A stretch of DNA of 64,000 nucleotides from Sanghuangporus weigelae (lineage: Eukaryota > Basidiomycota > Agaricomycetes > Hymenochaetales > Hymenochaetaceae). How positions within the stretch are numbered: the stretch's first letter is position 1; every line of letters begins with the position of its first letter. Under the pieces are notes generated by a model. It saw nothing but the letters and a program-made list of their open reading frames with translations. It was not told the origin of the DNA and made no database searches. The position numbers were made by a program, and so were the translations under genes. Positions 9,514 to 22,631 of the stretch are shown here, piece after piece. The stretch spans positions 1,426,001 to 1,490,000 of the forward strand of contig CP137329.1 in assembly GCA_033182465.1 (NCBI GenBank), read 5' to 3'.

Positions 9514-12500
9514 TGAAAGGATCTGCTCAAAATCTCGCATCAGGATCGACGCTGTCAGGCTATGAAATTGCCTGGACATAAACAAGCAGGAATAGCATAG
9601 CATCAGTCATTACTATCAAGCAATAGCTCTATGGGATGCGACATATAAATCCTTGAAACTCAGATTCAGCTCATTCGTAAGTGCTCTACCAATGCGATCA
9701 GAAAAGAAAATCATGAGCATAATGACAGAAGCCCATACCAGATAAGCGTAGGGTGATAGCAATGTGAAATCACCAAGAAAAGCGGCTCTACCCTAGTCGT
9801 AATAGTCGTCTCAATCATGATTCTAATACCGCATCAGGATAAATCAACTTGGATATCAATGCTGACACTTACTGTAGCTGTTCAATGGTGATCTGACGAG
9901 GCCTACGAATTAACCTCAACACCTTCTTCATGCGGCACCACATGTGTGAAAGGTGTGCAAAAGGGTTGCGAGAAGGCATTTTGAGAAGATACGGATTAAG
10001 GAGACTACGTCGTCACTCATATACAATTTATACTGAATTGGTCTAAGCCATACAGGGTCCGACGAGCTTCTTTAAGGTCCCCGTTCAGAGGTATTCAAAT
10101 CGCTTATTGACCTGAAGCAGACCGATAATGTGCACCAGAATTGAGGGTATGAGCCTAGATTTGTGCAAGACAATTCAGACTCCCTATCAACGACTACGTT
10201 ACAATGAGTCAATGCTTAGGCATGTGTCATGACCTAATCAGGAGGCAGTCCAAGCTTTGTTAGGATACCATAAAGGGATATGAGCTTTGGACTCGCAGGA
10301 CAAGAAGCCGAGATGGAAATCAGATTCTATATTAGGAAGGTTGAACCTAATTTTTCTTATATAAGCAAGTGCATTTGAGTCCTATTTTTAGTTTATTTTC
10401 TTGGCCTTGCTTTGTAATGCTTAATAATGCTTAGTAAGCTCAGCCTATATAAGGCGGGCGAGCGAGCACGCCAAGAGAGAGAGCAACTTGACCTTTAACC
10501 ACCACCATCTCTCTCCAGTTTGTTACTTTGTGTCAGTCTAAGTAAAGTGTTAGTTTTTGTTACTGCTGTACAAATTAGGCAGTCGGTAATAAAGCTAAGG
10601 TGTTAATTACTGTTACTTCATTACTGTTCAGTACCCTAGATTTGCAAGCACACAGAAGTGTTTGTCATTGTTTAGCGCGGTGCACTCAAGTCAGGTGCTT
10701 GTTTGTACCCACCCTTGCTGAATATTAGTGTTGTGGTTTATTTGACATCAGCATATCACTCAGATACGTCATTGCACAGGTAGCTGACACTACTTTAGTG
10801 TTTGCTGTTAGTACCTGTTAAGAATAAGTGCAGTTGCTAGTACTGCGAAGAGCATTGCTACTAGGACCGATAACGATAAGCGAGGTTGCTAGAACCGCTA
10901 CTGTGCTGCTTCTAGAACCTAGTACGTATTAAGTTTGAGTTCAGGACTCTTATCAGCAAATCACACCTATCATACGTTGTCACCCCAAAATCATCCATAT
11001 CAACTTCCATTACTTACCCAACGGCCAACAATATCATACGCAGTCTAAGAATTAGTTGCCCCTAGCTAAACGAACAACAGGGAAGACTACCCGTCTAGAT
11101 AAATAGACCGGTTGACTCTGTGAGAGCACTGTAGAATTTATTCACAAGTCCACTCTCAGCACGACAACGCGATCAGCAGATCCACACGATTGGCTTTCCA
11201 AATGCGACCAGTAACCAAGCCAGCTATCACAGGCCCAAGCGATCGAGCGGCCTAGGCAGCAGTAACCCATTACCACCCGAGCGCTAGAAGAACCGAAGCG
11301 GATACGTAATCCCGCTAACAGCTAACACCGCCGACCGCCTATTACCGCGGACTACCACTCTAACGCCGCCGACCAAGCAACCAGAGCGACCTCGATCAAA
11401 GAAGCGATCAAACTTCTTAGAAGTCCAGAAGCACAACTACTAAAGCCTAAATGCTAAAAGGCTAAAGGCTAATAAGGTTTATGGAGACCTCACTGGCATT
11501 TCAGCACTGTCAAGTCTGTGCATGAGTTTACATGGTCCTTTATGAAGTATACTACATAGTATGCATGGCAACAGTTGGTACGCGTGACTGTCACATCGAA
11601 ACCGAGCAACACCTTCAAGATACAATGCATTCCAATCCACCAAACCCAATAGTACCCAAGAAACGAGAGGAACTCACAATCACAACTCGAACCCCTCGAA
11701 CTGCAAACCCGATAACTTGGAGAATGATTGGATGGTATAAATCGGAGTTGCACACACCATGTCCAGCATCTACAATACAAGCAAACCTTTATTTACCAAG
11801 AGATGCGAACCTGGAGACCAAGCAGTTACAACTCCTTATACAATGAAGGATATGGCACTACATTCGAGACATACGATACGAAGGCAAAGTATGGCTAGTC
11901 ACCAGAACCCAGCAGAACCCACCAGCAGAGCTTATGCAGTTTATGATATGCCTTGGACCATACTCAACACCGACCCGACACCTTAACACTAACGTGCGAG
12001 TTATGCTTACACTCGCTGGACCTCAAGATGAATTCTGAAGAATCACATACCAAGCAGCCTACATTGCTCCAAGAGCAAGGATGCCAATTAATGATGGTAA
12101 TGACATCGTTATGGAGTACTGACAGCGGAGCATTCCACATCGGAACACCACTCCTATTGTCTCAATCAGCAACTCCATAGAATTCTGTCATAGTGGAGAC
12201 GACCTTACAAAGATTGGAGCAAAGTGGAGCGAAGCGCAGCAGGATGACAAAGGGACAGATGTAATGGTGGAGAAAAGTGGAGTAAAGTGGAGACAGGATG
12301 AGTAAGAAATAGGATGGAAAATGGAATATCTGGGAGTATAAATAGCTGTAGGATTAGGCCCTCATTTCCCCATCTTTCGATCCTCTTAACACACTGGTGT
12401 AAAGCTTGCCCTACAGCGAGCTATTACTGTGTGCTTTGTACTATCACGCCTCTTGGAAATCCCAATCTGCTTTACTATCACCTCGTATCTGAAAGCATCC

Positions 12501-12642
12501 ATAACTCGGACCGCGACTAGGAAGGCTAGTAAGGGACCACGTGGTACAGCCAGACGTAGGTAGATAAGATCACCTCTGCACAACACACTGCTGCTTAGGC
12601 AAAAGGATCGAACCGGTGTAACCCCAGGCCTACTCCCTAACA
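9514..12642 (+). repeat. Family A LTR (copy C), split by another LTR
   Basis: The LTR starts TGAAAGGATC at 9514, is interrupted after 38 bp by solo LTR H (9553-11166), resumes at 11167 and ends CCCTAACA at 12642. It carries the LTR ORF region (about 11481-12120), which is not whole here. The flanks (AAGAT left, GATGA right) do not form a good duplication, and the right neighbour is a truncated E-family LTR, so the copy probably sits at a rearranged junction. Confidence 0.8.
9553..11166 (+). mobile_element. Solo LTR H (1.6 kb) inserted in LTR copy C
   Basis: It begins TGTCAGG and ends CACGACA, so TGTC/GACA ends are inverted. It is flanked by the 4-bp duplication ACGC (9549-9552 and 11167-11170), which restores the interrupted A-family LTR. 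A TATA box (TATATAAG at 10446) lies before a CT-rich leader. It holds no long ORF, gag or pol sequence. Confidence 0.8.
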
Positions 12643-14168
12643 GATGAATATAAGGGCTGAACTGGAGTAAGTGGGTGGAGATGGCGCTGCTGGGTTGTCT
12701 GGTATGATGCCTGTGTTGCTGGATAGCCGCCGATGTCAAATAGGGCAAGCAGGAATGAGGGGGAGGCTGCACAAATCCGCCGAAGTAGCGTAAACGCGAT
12801 AGATGAAAGGAAAAGACCGTATAAGATCAATATATGGAATAAACTGGAGTGAAAGGCTGGAAAGGGTGCCGCAGAGGAGTCTGATAGGAAGCCTGGGTCG
12901 CCAAAGGGTCGCCGACATCAGATAGAGGGGTGCTGATGAGGTACAAGAGGGGTGGAGGAAGCTCAGGGTTAAATCCCGAGCTTCTGCACACTTGCTGAAT
13001 ATCAGAGCGGCCGAGGCATATCAGAGGTGGTGAAGGCAAGTAGAATGATGAATTAAGCAAGAGGAGATGTCAAGGGTAATATATAGTCAAGGGGGAGGCT
13101 CAGTACAAGAGGGGAGACTCAGAGTGAGGGATATCTCAAACTCCGGCGCTTGGACTGGTACATGCTCTCTCAGATGATTGTCCCTTCTCTACCAACCTAA
13201 TAGAAGCTCTATATATACTCTGCTGCTGTCGCCAACATGTCCTACTGTCTGACAACATCTCCTGAGTCATCTGGGTCACCAAGGGCCGCTGTCGGAGCGC
13301 CCAGGTGAAATCTGAGAGCGGCAATGTGAGGGGGGCATCTAATAGCATGAAATATCGAGTATCTGCAATAATACGGGCGCCAGCGGAGTTGGGCTTGGCG
13401 GTGCGAGTCGGCAGCTTGGCATGCCGATGTACCACATGCCTACCTTCCATACATGGTCTAATGGGGGCTGCCGCATTGGGGGGAAGTTGGGAAACATTGG
13501 AGCCGATGATCAGAGGCTAATATCGCATATATGAGACAAGGGGCGCATCAGTCAGTGTTCCTGAGGTGTCTAATGCATTGGTGGCACTCAATACAGAGTG
13601 TGGGCAATCCCTAGTGACTAATATGAGTGGCTGGAGCGGCAGTGCTGCGGGGGACTGCCAGACTGGTCGCAGATATGTCGTAGTGAGGCATGTAGGCACA
13701 TATGACAATGTATAGCTCCCTAGGCAATGGGGGACTGCTTGGTAAGCTGTAGGAGGCGTCAGCAAAGGTACCTGGGGATGTCTGAGTGTCCGCTGCATTA
13801 ATCGGCGCCATGGGGGGCTGACTTGGAGGCATCTAGAGTCGCTGCAAAGCTGTATGTACAGTAAATTGTAAGATCGGCAGCCTGTAGTTACTGAGGGATG
13901 TGTCCTATAGTGCCTGGTGCTGGGTAGGAGTTGTCGGCAGACCTGTCTGAGTGTCGGAGAGCCATCGGCGGATCGATCTGGGCCTTAGGAGGGCGCCGCA
14001 GTATGGTACATGTGCTGGAATTGGTGGAAACGTGCTCAAATGGTGTCTTGAGTGCAGTAGGAGTATACCCTCACACTCTGAGGTGTAGGCGGCACTGGGA
14101 TATGGTATCTGTAGTGGGAGGGAGTCATAGTATGAGTGTACTGGCACAGGAGGGGCCAGTGCGCTACA
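12643..14168 (+). mobile_element. E-family LTR, copy E1, 5' truncated
   Basis: The GC-rich sequence ends GTGCGCTACA at 14168 and matches E2 and E3 at high similarity over its length. The first ~270 bp of the LTR are missing at the junction with family A copy C. On the right side it breaks into the RT region of the Copia element. Overlapping open stretches on the minus strand reflect composition and have no recognised domain. Confidence 0.75.
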
Positions 14169-17100
14169 ACGTTTTAAAGAAATCGACTTCTGGAATTTGA
14201 CTGAATCCTTGTGCAACCAGCCTCGCTTTATAGCGTATAGGCTTCCCTCCAGCGTCCTTCTTCACCTTGAAAACCCATCTGGAGCCCACAATATTGGCTC
14301 CTTTAGGTGCGTGTCTGATCTCCCATGTCCCGGCATTCTCTAATGCCTTCATTTCTTCTTCAATCGCCCATTCCCACATTGGCCATTCAGGGAGGCTCCT
14401 TGCCTCCTCGATGGTCCTTGGTTCCAATGGATCCTCATGGTCCATTACAGTGGTGAGTGCGTATTCTTCATCATAATTGTCCACCCACTCATCTATCACA
14501 TCCGCAGCAATCACCACAGCATTAGTCCTCATAGCTCTGGGGAGCGTGCTATCGATTCCAGCTCTGGCCATTACACGTCGAACATATGCTGAGGACTTTC
14601 AAATTCGGCGTTCCCTCGGTTGAATTTCACTTGGATTGCTGGAATTCGGTGTTTTGACTTGGTGAGTGACATTTTGATCGAATTTGTGCAAATTATTCAT
14701 TACTGATGGCTAAATGACGAATGGAGGCTTCTTGAGGTGAGAAATAGATACTTCGTTCAATTGAAATGGATTTATTGTTAGGAAAATAGATGCGCGATCC
14801 ATTTGATGAAGGATCGTATCCGAGCCATTGTCCTTCGCGAGCTCGTTTATCAAGTTTCGATTTTGTTTTATCGTGGACCCAGCACTTTGTTCCCCATTCT
14901 TGAAGCCCAGATAGGTTCGGCTTTTCTCCAGTAAGTGCTTCGTATGGTGTCTTTCCTCCCAAAATTTTTGTTGACATTCTGTTCTTCAACCAGACGGCGT
15001 GTTTGGCACATTCGGCCCACAAATTCTTTGGCAAGCCACTTGCGTGCAGCATAGCGTGCACTCGTTCTCCAATAGTCCGGTTTAGACGTTCTGTGATACC
15101 ATTATGTTCGGGAGTATTGTGTGTGGTAAGGTTTTGCTCGGTTCCTTGTGTATCGAGAAAACTGACAAACTCCTTTCCAGTATATTCGCCACCACGATCT
15201 GAGTGCAAGCATTTCAGCTTCACTCCATACTGGGTTTCGGCCCACTTTGCATACTGTTTGTATGCGGTAAGTACTTGATTTTTAGTCTGTAGGATTTAGA
15301 TCACGGTGTGCCGAGTCGCATCATCCGTAAAAGTGACATAGTAGTGTTTCCCTCCAAGAGATTGGATAGGAGATGGTCCCCAAAGATCAGAGTGAGTTTC
15401 TTCACCAAATTTCTTCGCTGGATTGCCATGTCTAACCTTCAAAACTTCCTTTCGAGTTGCTTTCCCATAGATGTATGATTCACATGTATTTGCCCAGGGA
15501 GCCGCTTCATCAAGTTGAAGACCGGTTACTGCACCATTTTTCAACATTTGGGACACTGTGGAAGAAGAAATGTGTCCTAATCTTGCGTGGAGGGATTTCA
15601 TGGTGAGTTTTTCAAGTACAGCCATCGCATGATCGGATTCTTAACTGATTGGATTATGTGTGAAGCGATATAAACCGTTTTTTGACAGATTGAGAGTGGC
15701 AATGCGCCGCCCACTCAAGTCGTAAAGAATGCAAGTTCCACAGCCTCCAGAATAAGTAAATCCGGATCGATCAAAAGATCCTTGAGACAATAAAGTGTAT
15801 GGCGACATAGGTGCGTAATGAACATTTTCGATGTTCAATCTTGATGATGAATCTCCATTTGGCATATCTACAGCGAGCGTTCCGATTCCTATTGCGTGGA
15901 TTGGTTTGCTCAGAGTATCGAAAGGTTTCGGATCGATAGGATGAAGGTCCAAAAAATCTTCTTTATATGGTGAGATATGCTTCGTAGCACCAGAATCGAG
16001 AATAACACGACACTCGTTCACAACTGGGGGATCAGGTTCGTCTGAAACTTTCAAAACGGTTTGATATACCACACTAATCTCTTTCTTCTTTCCATAACTG
16101 TCTTCTTCCTCCTCTAACCAATCTTCAAAGCCAGGCACACATTCAATGTGCCTGCGTAAGTCGATGGCCATGTTTGGCCCTTCATCATGAGCCAAACAAG
16201 CCCAATCTTTGGAATCCGAGTCTACAACTGCATAAGCAGAGCTCTTAGGCATCTCATTCGATTCCTTCTCCTTTGGTAAGTTCTTCGTTTTGTTATAAAG
16301 ATTCGAAACATTCTGATTTCTTCTGTCCTTGCGAGGCGAGCAACAGAACTTTGCAATGTGACCAGTTCGATTGCAATTATAGCAAGTTCGAGTATCTCGA
16401 GGACAACTTTGAACAGTAAGTGCTTCGTTTTTGACTTTGCTGTTCATGTTCTGCTTCTGATCACGATTCGTAACGCGCTTTCGTGTTCTTTAGCTTCCCT
16501 TTCAGATTCGTCCGAAATGATATGGATCAAAACATCAGGATCGACAGTTCGCATGGCCTGAAGAGCACCCTAGGGCAGCTGCAAACCAAACATTGCAGCG
16601 GCATTTCTCGTAGTAAGTTCGGCTGAAGTTATTTGCGCTGATGCAAATTTGGCTAGGTGTCCAGGCAAGCTAGAAATGATGGTAGAGTGGAAATCATCAT
16701 CTGAGACAGTTACACCAGACTGGGTGAGTGTCTCTTGTTTCGAACGAAGATCTGACAGGGAATTTTTGACATTTGATCCTTTAGGGCACTTTGATTCGAG
16801 GAATTCGGCCTTTAGAGACGTTTGAGCATACATGGACTTGTCTGTATACTCAATGACAATTGCGGTCCATTGTTGCGCAACAGTAGGGAATCGACAAACG
16901 CGCATCAAGGTCAAATCGGGAATCCTCTGAGAAAGTAAGTACTGAGATAAAGCTTCATTATTATCCCAATCTTGCTGAGCCTTCTTTTCTTCTGCAGTAG
17001 GAGGTGCAGGAGTCAATGGGGCCGATGGTGGCAAGGGCATCTGGGCTGGGGGTACAGTTCCAGCCGCTTGGGGTTGCGTCTGAGTAGCTGGAGCGGCTGT

Positions 17101-17433
17101 TGCTGCTGCTGCTGTCTGGGTTTGCGATCTCGTTGCTCGACGAGCTTGAGGCGCAACTGGGGTCGAGGATAAAGTGCCCAGGGGCTGCATTGTGCCAAGT
17201 GCGCTTCCAGTCCCCATAGGTGGCCATTACTGAGGCCCTAGTTGTGTTCCTGAAGGTGCAGTCACTGCTGCAGGCCCAGGATGAATAGAAGTGCCATCAA
17301 AATGGCCCCAGACGCGTTTGGCATGAACAGCGTCTTCGAAACGATACAAAAAGATGGCCCAATTTTCCTCTGAAGGTTTGAGCTTTGGTACAGCGCTGGT
17401 AAGCAAATCATATGCATACTGATTGGTAGTCAT
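14169..17433 (-). mobile_element. Ty1/Copia retrotransposon, broken fragment
   Basis: The element reads right to left: gag-like region from 17433, CCHC zinc knuckle (CYNCNRTGHIAKFC, near 16350-16390), aspartic protease (ILDSGATKHISP, near 16000), integrase (HARLGH near 15590, SDLWGP near 15380, LHSDRGGEY near 15200) and the start of RT (SRWVFKVKKD, YKARLVAQGFSQ, near 14190-14280). The order gag-PR-IN-RT is diagnostic of Copia. RT is cut by the E1 LTR. No LTR of its own is visible. The copy is old and broken, with several interruptions besides the insertion. Confidence 0.88.
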
Positions 17434-17770
17434 CTTTGAAAGCTGAATTCTTCTTGACTAGACAGAGCGAATCTCAGGCGCAGTGAAAGCCAAGGCTCAT
17501 AACCTGTGAGCGAGGGAGCAAACGAAGTATTCGAGCACACAGCTATTAGATTCGAGAACTTTGAGAGCAGAGTGACGGCAAAGGCAATATCTGGCCTGGT
17601 AGCCAGAGCAGTGTACATAAGAGAGCTAACCATCTCGCGGTATGGGGCGTCTCTCATGTACGCTGCTCTGGCTATCAGGCCAGATATTGCCTTTGCCGTC
17701 ACTCTGCTCTAAAAGTTCTCGAATCTAATAGCTGTGTGCTCAAATACTTCGTTTGCTCCCTCGCTCACAG
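17434..17770. repeat. Inverted duplication of a Copia RT-tail fragment
   Basis: Arms of about 125 bp (17501-17626 and 17645-17771) are reverse complements around a short centre. Both read as the conserved Copia segment after RT (SLMYTALATRPDIAFAVTLL). The sequence lies upstream of the gag start of the Copia element, where it does not belong, so it was placed by a rearrangement. Confidence 0.65.
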
Positions 17771-17821
17771 GAGGGAGTCATAGTATGAGTGTACTGGCAC
17801 AGGAGGGGCCAGTGCACTACA
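17771..17821 (+). repeat. 3' tip of an E-family LTR
   Basis: The last ~51 bp of an E LTR (GAGGGAGTCATAGTATGAGT ... GCACTACA) lie between the Copia duplication and the F' fragment. The rest of that LTR is gone. Confidence 0.7.
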
Positions 17822-19203
17822 GCGTCTGCCAACAACATCCCACACCACCTCAGTAATGTTCACCTGGGCAACAACGTTCTCACGGTAAGGTTCTTCCATC
17901 ACAACCTCATTTTTTATAGCGGTTTGAATCTGCTCATCCGCTCTTAACACATTTAAGTCACCTTCTTACGCACTCGCTTGTTTGTTGAATAAGTCGTCAT
18001 AGACATCGAAGTCTTCATTGTCTTCTGACTCCTCTGGGTTTACATTGGACAGGATCTTTCAAAGGTTAAAACCACCTTGTATTCTTGCATCTAGATAGTG
18101 TACATCGGGGCGATTATATTTTAACGAACGTGATGAAAAGAGTCCTTTAGCCGTGTGACCAGTCGTTCTGACGTTTACACCTGGTTGTCCTGAAAACCCT
18201 CACCATCGACCATCTCTTCCAGCTCAGCTGGCACTGCTCGCATGTCGACATTTTCGAAGTCTGATTCCTTTGCATTTCTGAGCTCTTTGAGGAGCGCCAG
18301 TCTGTCTTCTGGTTCAAAGGCAGCGATGATGGACCTGATTGCCTCATGACTGCATAGGCAATCCCTGATAAAGTGGCCAGTTTGGCCACACTTGTAGCAT
18401 GCATGTCGAGCTCATGCTTGGTTCATGGTGACGTCCATTGGTTGACCCATTCTGCCATATGTCACTCCTGTTGCATCTCGATGATCTACTTGGTTGAAGG
18501 GTTGGAGGTTTGGAACGTAAGGTCGTGCAAATTGTTGCTGCATCGGACGTCGTGGTTGTAGTAGAGGGAGTGTCCTTTGAGTCGTCTGAATTGGGTTTCA
18601 TCGTCGACGTTCAGCAAATAAATCTCTGATCTGTCGTTCCGTTTGATCGACTTTGATCGCTCTTGTCCTCCAATCTGCATACTTCGTCGGTTCTGGTTCC
18701 GTTTGCATGATGCCTTTGATGACCTTTAGGTTCATGGCCTTCCTAAGGCAACTGATCAACCAGCTATTGTGGGCCTCTTGTGTCAGGCCTGCGTGTGTTC
18801 GATAGATGTCAAACTCGTTGAAGAACTTGTCAGCATCATCGTCACCTTGGTGCAGCTCTTCAATCTTTTGGAAAGCTTTGTGATGACAGCTGGGGTCTGC
18901 GAATGACAAGTCAAGGTGTTTCAGGAAATCTACCCATGACTCTGTGATGTGTAGGTTGCCGTTGATTTTGGGCATTATCTCGAAGTAACTCTCTGCCCAA
19001 GTCGCCGCCTTGCCATCCTTTAAGTATGAAAGGGTGAAGATGATCTTGTCCCTGTCTGTTTTGAACTTTGACGGATACGACTGGATGTATAACTGAATTT
19101 CCCGTTTGAAGTTGGGATAGTTCTTTCCTCCACTGTACTCTCATGGCTTGGCCGTTCCGATCTTTTCTGACGACTTTGATGCACTTCCGCTTCCTACTCC
19201 CTG
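17822..19203 (-). mobile_element. Ty3/gypsy fragment F' (protease start and gag), broken
   Basis: The segment is a diverged copy of element F positions about 25010-26390: it has the start of the protease region and a gag with capsid-like residues and a CCHC-type knuckle region. It ends at 19203, where the LTR of F begins, and its left part is cut at the E-family tip. It is broken in several places and clearly older than F. Confidence 0.8.
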
Positions 19204-19656
19204 TGTTAGGTGGCGAGACTAACAGGCGTCGATCTCGAGGCGGCCAATACAACAACAAACAACAGGCTAAACGCGAGTTGCCGAGCTAGACACAAGCTAT
19301 GTCATAGTGAAGGTAAGTAGAATTCAATAATACTAGAGTACAAGAGTAGATACCTATGTCGTAGTGAAGGTAAGTAGAATAGAAAGACAAGGAAACGAAA
19401 GAGTCAAACTAGCTACTTATATACACTTTGGACATGGGAAGGGTCTACTCTATTAAGGAATCACATGATGAAGGAGTGGAGTGATTAGTGAGCGTCTTAG
19501 TTGGAAGGAACAGATTTAGTCATGGTGAATGAGTAAAGATGAATAAGCCATGACAGAGCGAACGGGATTAGTAAAAACGGATGAGTAATGTAAAAGAAGA
19601 ATACTAAAATGAATGATGACATAATAAAAGAAAAGGAAAATGTTCAAGTCCTAACA
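19204..19656 (-). repeat. 3' LTR of element F
   Basis: It is 453 bp with TG...CA ends and pairs with 27449-27901. Its outer flank is the gag of fragment F' (CCCTG), which does not match the outer flank of the other LTR. Confidence 0.88.
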
Positions 19657-22631
19657 TCACCCCCCTTCAAGGTTGGGCGTCCCGACCAACCGCAGTATCC
19701 TTCCGACGTCATGAACTTGTACATTGCACGAAGACTTTGACGAGGTATTGATAACTTCCTTGGAGCACCGGGATGCTTTCGATAAAATTCTTCGACTGCT
19801 TCCTTAGCGTTATTTCCAACGTCCGATTCAGGTTGCCATGTTGCTTCATTGTATCCAACCCACTTGACAAGGAATTGAAGCTTTCCTCTGTGCAGCCGTG
19901 AGTCAAGTATCTCTTCTACCTCATATTCTTCTTCGTCTTCGACAATGATGGGTGGTGGTGGTGGAGGTTTCCTTTGAGACTCAAATGACGGTTCGACAGA
20001 TGGTTTGAGTAAGACTTCGTTGAAAATGGGGTGTACTTGTCTCCATGTGCGAGGTAGTTTGAGTCTATATGCGCTTGCACCCACTTTTTCGACAACTTCG
20101 AAAGGACCGAACCATTTATCATCCATCTTCTTCGTTGGACGTATTGTCTTTATATTTCGTCCGTCAAGGGAAACCTTATCGCCAGCCTCGTATTCCACCA
20201 CCTTGCCTGCATGACAATCATAGAAGCGTTTCATGTCGTCATTGGCCTTGACCAGGTTTGTTTGAGCGAGTTTGTGTACGTCCTTGACATGTTTGGCGAA
20301 CTCCTCTGCCGACAGATTTGCTGAAGACGTTCCAACATTTGTGAACCCCATCGGATGGACTCCTGTATTGACAAAGAAAGGGGACAACTTTGTCGCCGAA
20401 TGTTCGCAATTGTTGTATGCAAACTCTGCTAGTGCTAGCCAGTCTGCCCAGTCCGTCTGTCTATGGTTGACATACAAGCGTAGGAACTGTTCGAGCTCCT
20501 GATTGACATGCTCTGTCTGTCCGTCTGTCTGAGGATGATATGCTGTCGACGGGTTGCCTTCAATGTGGAGGAGTTTATACAGCTCTTTCATCATCTTCGC
20601 ATCGAACTGTACACCCCGGTCGTGGATGATCTTTCAAGGTAGTCCATGTAAACAAAAAACATGATCTTGATAGATCTTTGCCATACCCTCCGCAGTTAGC
20701 TTCGTCATCGTAGGGATTGCATGGATCTGTTTGCTAAAACGGTCGACCACTACACATATAGCATTGAACCCGTTCGACTCTGGTAGCTCTCCGATCAGGT
20801 CGACCGTGACAATCTGCTATGGCACCTCCGGCACCTCGTTAGGGTGCAAAACCTTTGCTCTCATCACCCTTAGAGCTTTTGTTCGCTGACAATGATCACA
20901 CCCATGTACGTAATTCCTGACGTCAACATAGATGTTGGGCCACCAGGAACTTTGGCTTACCATTGCCACTGTCTTGTTTACTCCTGGGTGTCCAGCCAAT
21001 GTCGAGTCATGACATTCCTTCATCACTGCCTCTCTAACACTTATCGGTACAAAGATATTCTAGAACTTCTTCGTCGTTGTCATTAACAGCCTAGTCATCA
21101 CTTCCTTCTTCCACAGACTATCCTTGAACTCCAGGTTCGAAGGCCTGTCCTTCTCATCCATCTCTTCCTGTGCCCTCTTGATTGCTGCTACGAGCGTGTC
21201 CCTCGACGTTTCCACTGTGCCCCTGACCAACCATTCTTCCTTGATGAATGTCACGCCCTCGTTATCATGTTCACCTTTGTCATAGTCTGTGTGACGTGAC
21301 AGAAGATCGGCTTTTCCTAACGTCCTTCCAGGTTTGTGTACCAACGAAAAGTCGAATTCAGCAAGGTTGAGCCTCCAACGCGCTTGTCGACGATTCAACT
21401 TCTGAGGAGACCTGAAGTATGTTAGGTTTGCATGGTCGGTCCAGACTTCAAATGGTGCATTGGCTCCTTGAAGGTATTGTCGCCACTCCTTGAGTGCTTG
21501 AACGATGGCGAGCATCTCCTTGTCGTAGATCTCATAATTTTGTTCAGCATCCAAAAATGTCAATGATCAATATGCAATAACCTTCCATTTGCCATCTTGT
21601 TTCTGAAGAAGTACACTGCCTGTTGCATAGTCTGATATGTCAGCTTCGACGCGGAAGGGGTCGTCATTATTTGGGATTGCCAACACCGGGGGACTACTCA
21701 ATCAATCCTTCAACTCCTCGAATGCTCGTTGTTCCTCCTCTCCCCACTTCCATTCCACCTTACCAGTCAGTGACATTAGCGGTTTGACAACCGAGCTATA
21801 GTCCTTGACAAAATGGCGTAACCAATTACCTAGACCAAGGAATTGCTGTAGTTCATGAACGTTCTTCGGGACTGGCCATTCTTGGACTGCAACCGTCTTC
21901 TTTGGATCCATGTGTACTTCTCCATTACCAATGATGTGCCCGAGGTATTTGACTGTACTAACCTCAAACTCACATTTCTGTGGCTTCAGGAAAAGTTTGT
22001 TCTGCCGGAGGATCTCAAAAACTCGTCTAGTACGCTCGCAGTGTTCTTTCAATGTGTTTGAGAAGATGAGTATGTCGTCAAGGTAAATGATAATGACGCC
22101 TTCATGGATCATTTCTCGAAAGATGTCGTTCATGAATCCTTGGAAAGTCGCTGGTGCATTACATAGTCCAAAGAACATTACCGTTGGTTCAAATAGTCCC
22201 AGGTTTGTTCTGAACGCCGCTTTCCACTCGTCGCCTTCGTGGATCCGGATGTTGTAATATCCCCAGCGGACATCGAGCTTGGTAATGTACTTAGCGTCCT
22301 TGACCTTATCGATGAGCTCGTTGATCAAGGGCAAGGGGTACTTATTCTTGACTGTTCCTTTGTTGAGCTTTCAATAGTCTTGGATCGCTCATAAGCTCCC
22401 ATCTTCCTTCTTGATAAAGAAGAATGGCGACGCCATCGGAGATTTTGATTGTCTGATTCGTCCCGATACAAGGTTTTCTTCAATGAATGCCTTCATCGCC
22501 TCTTGTTCCTTTGGCGATAATGGATATACCTTGCAATTGCTTGGCTTGAAATCCGGTTTCAGGTCTATAGCGTGGTCCCACATCCGCTGAGATGGTAACT
22601 GCTCGAACGATTCCTCGCTAAAGACATCCGC

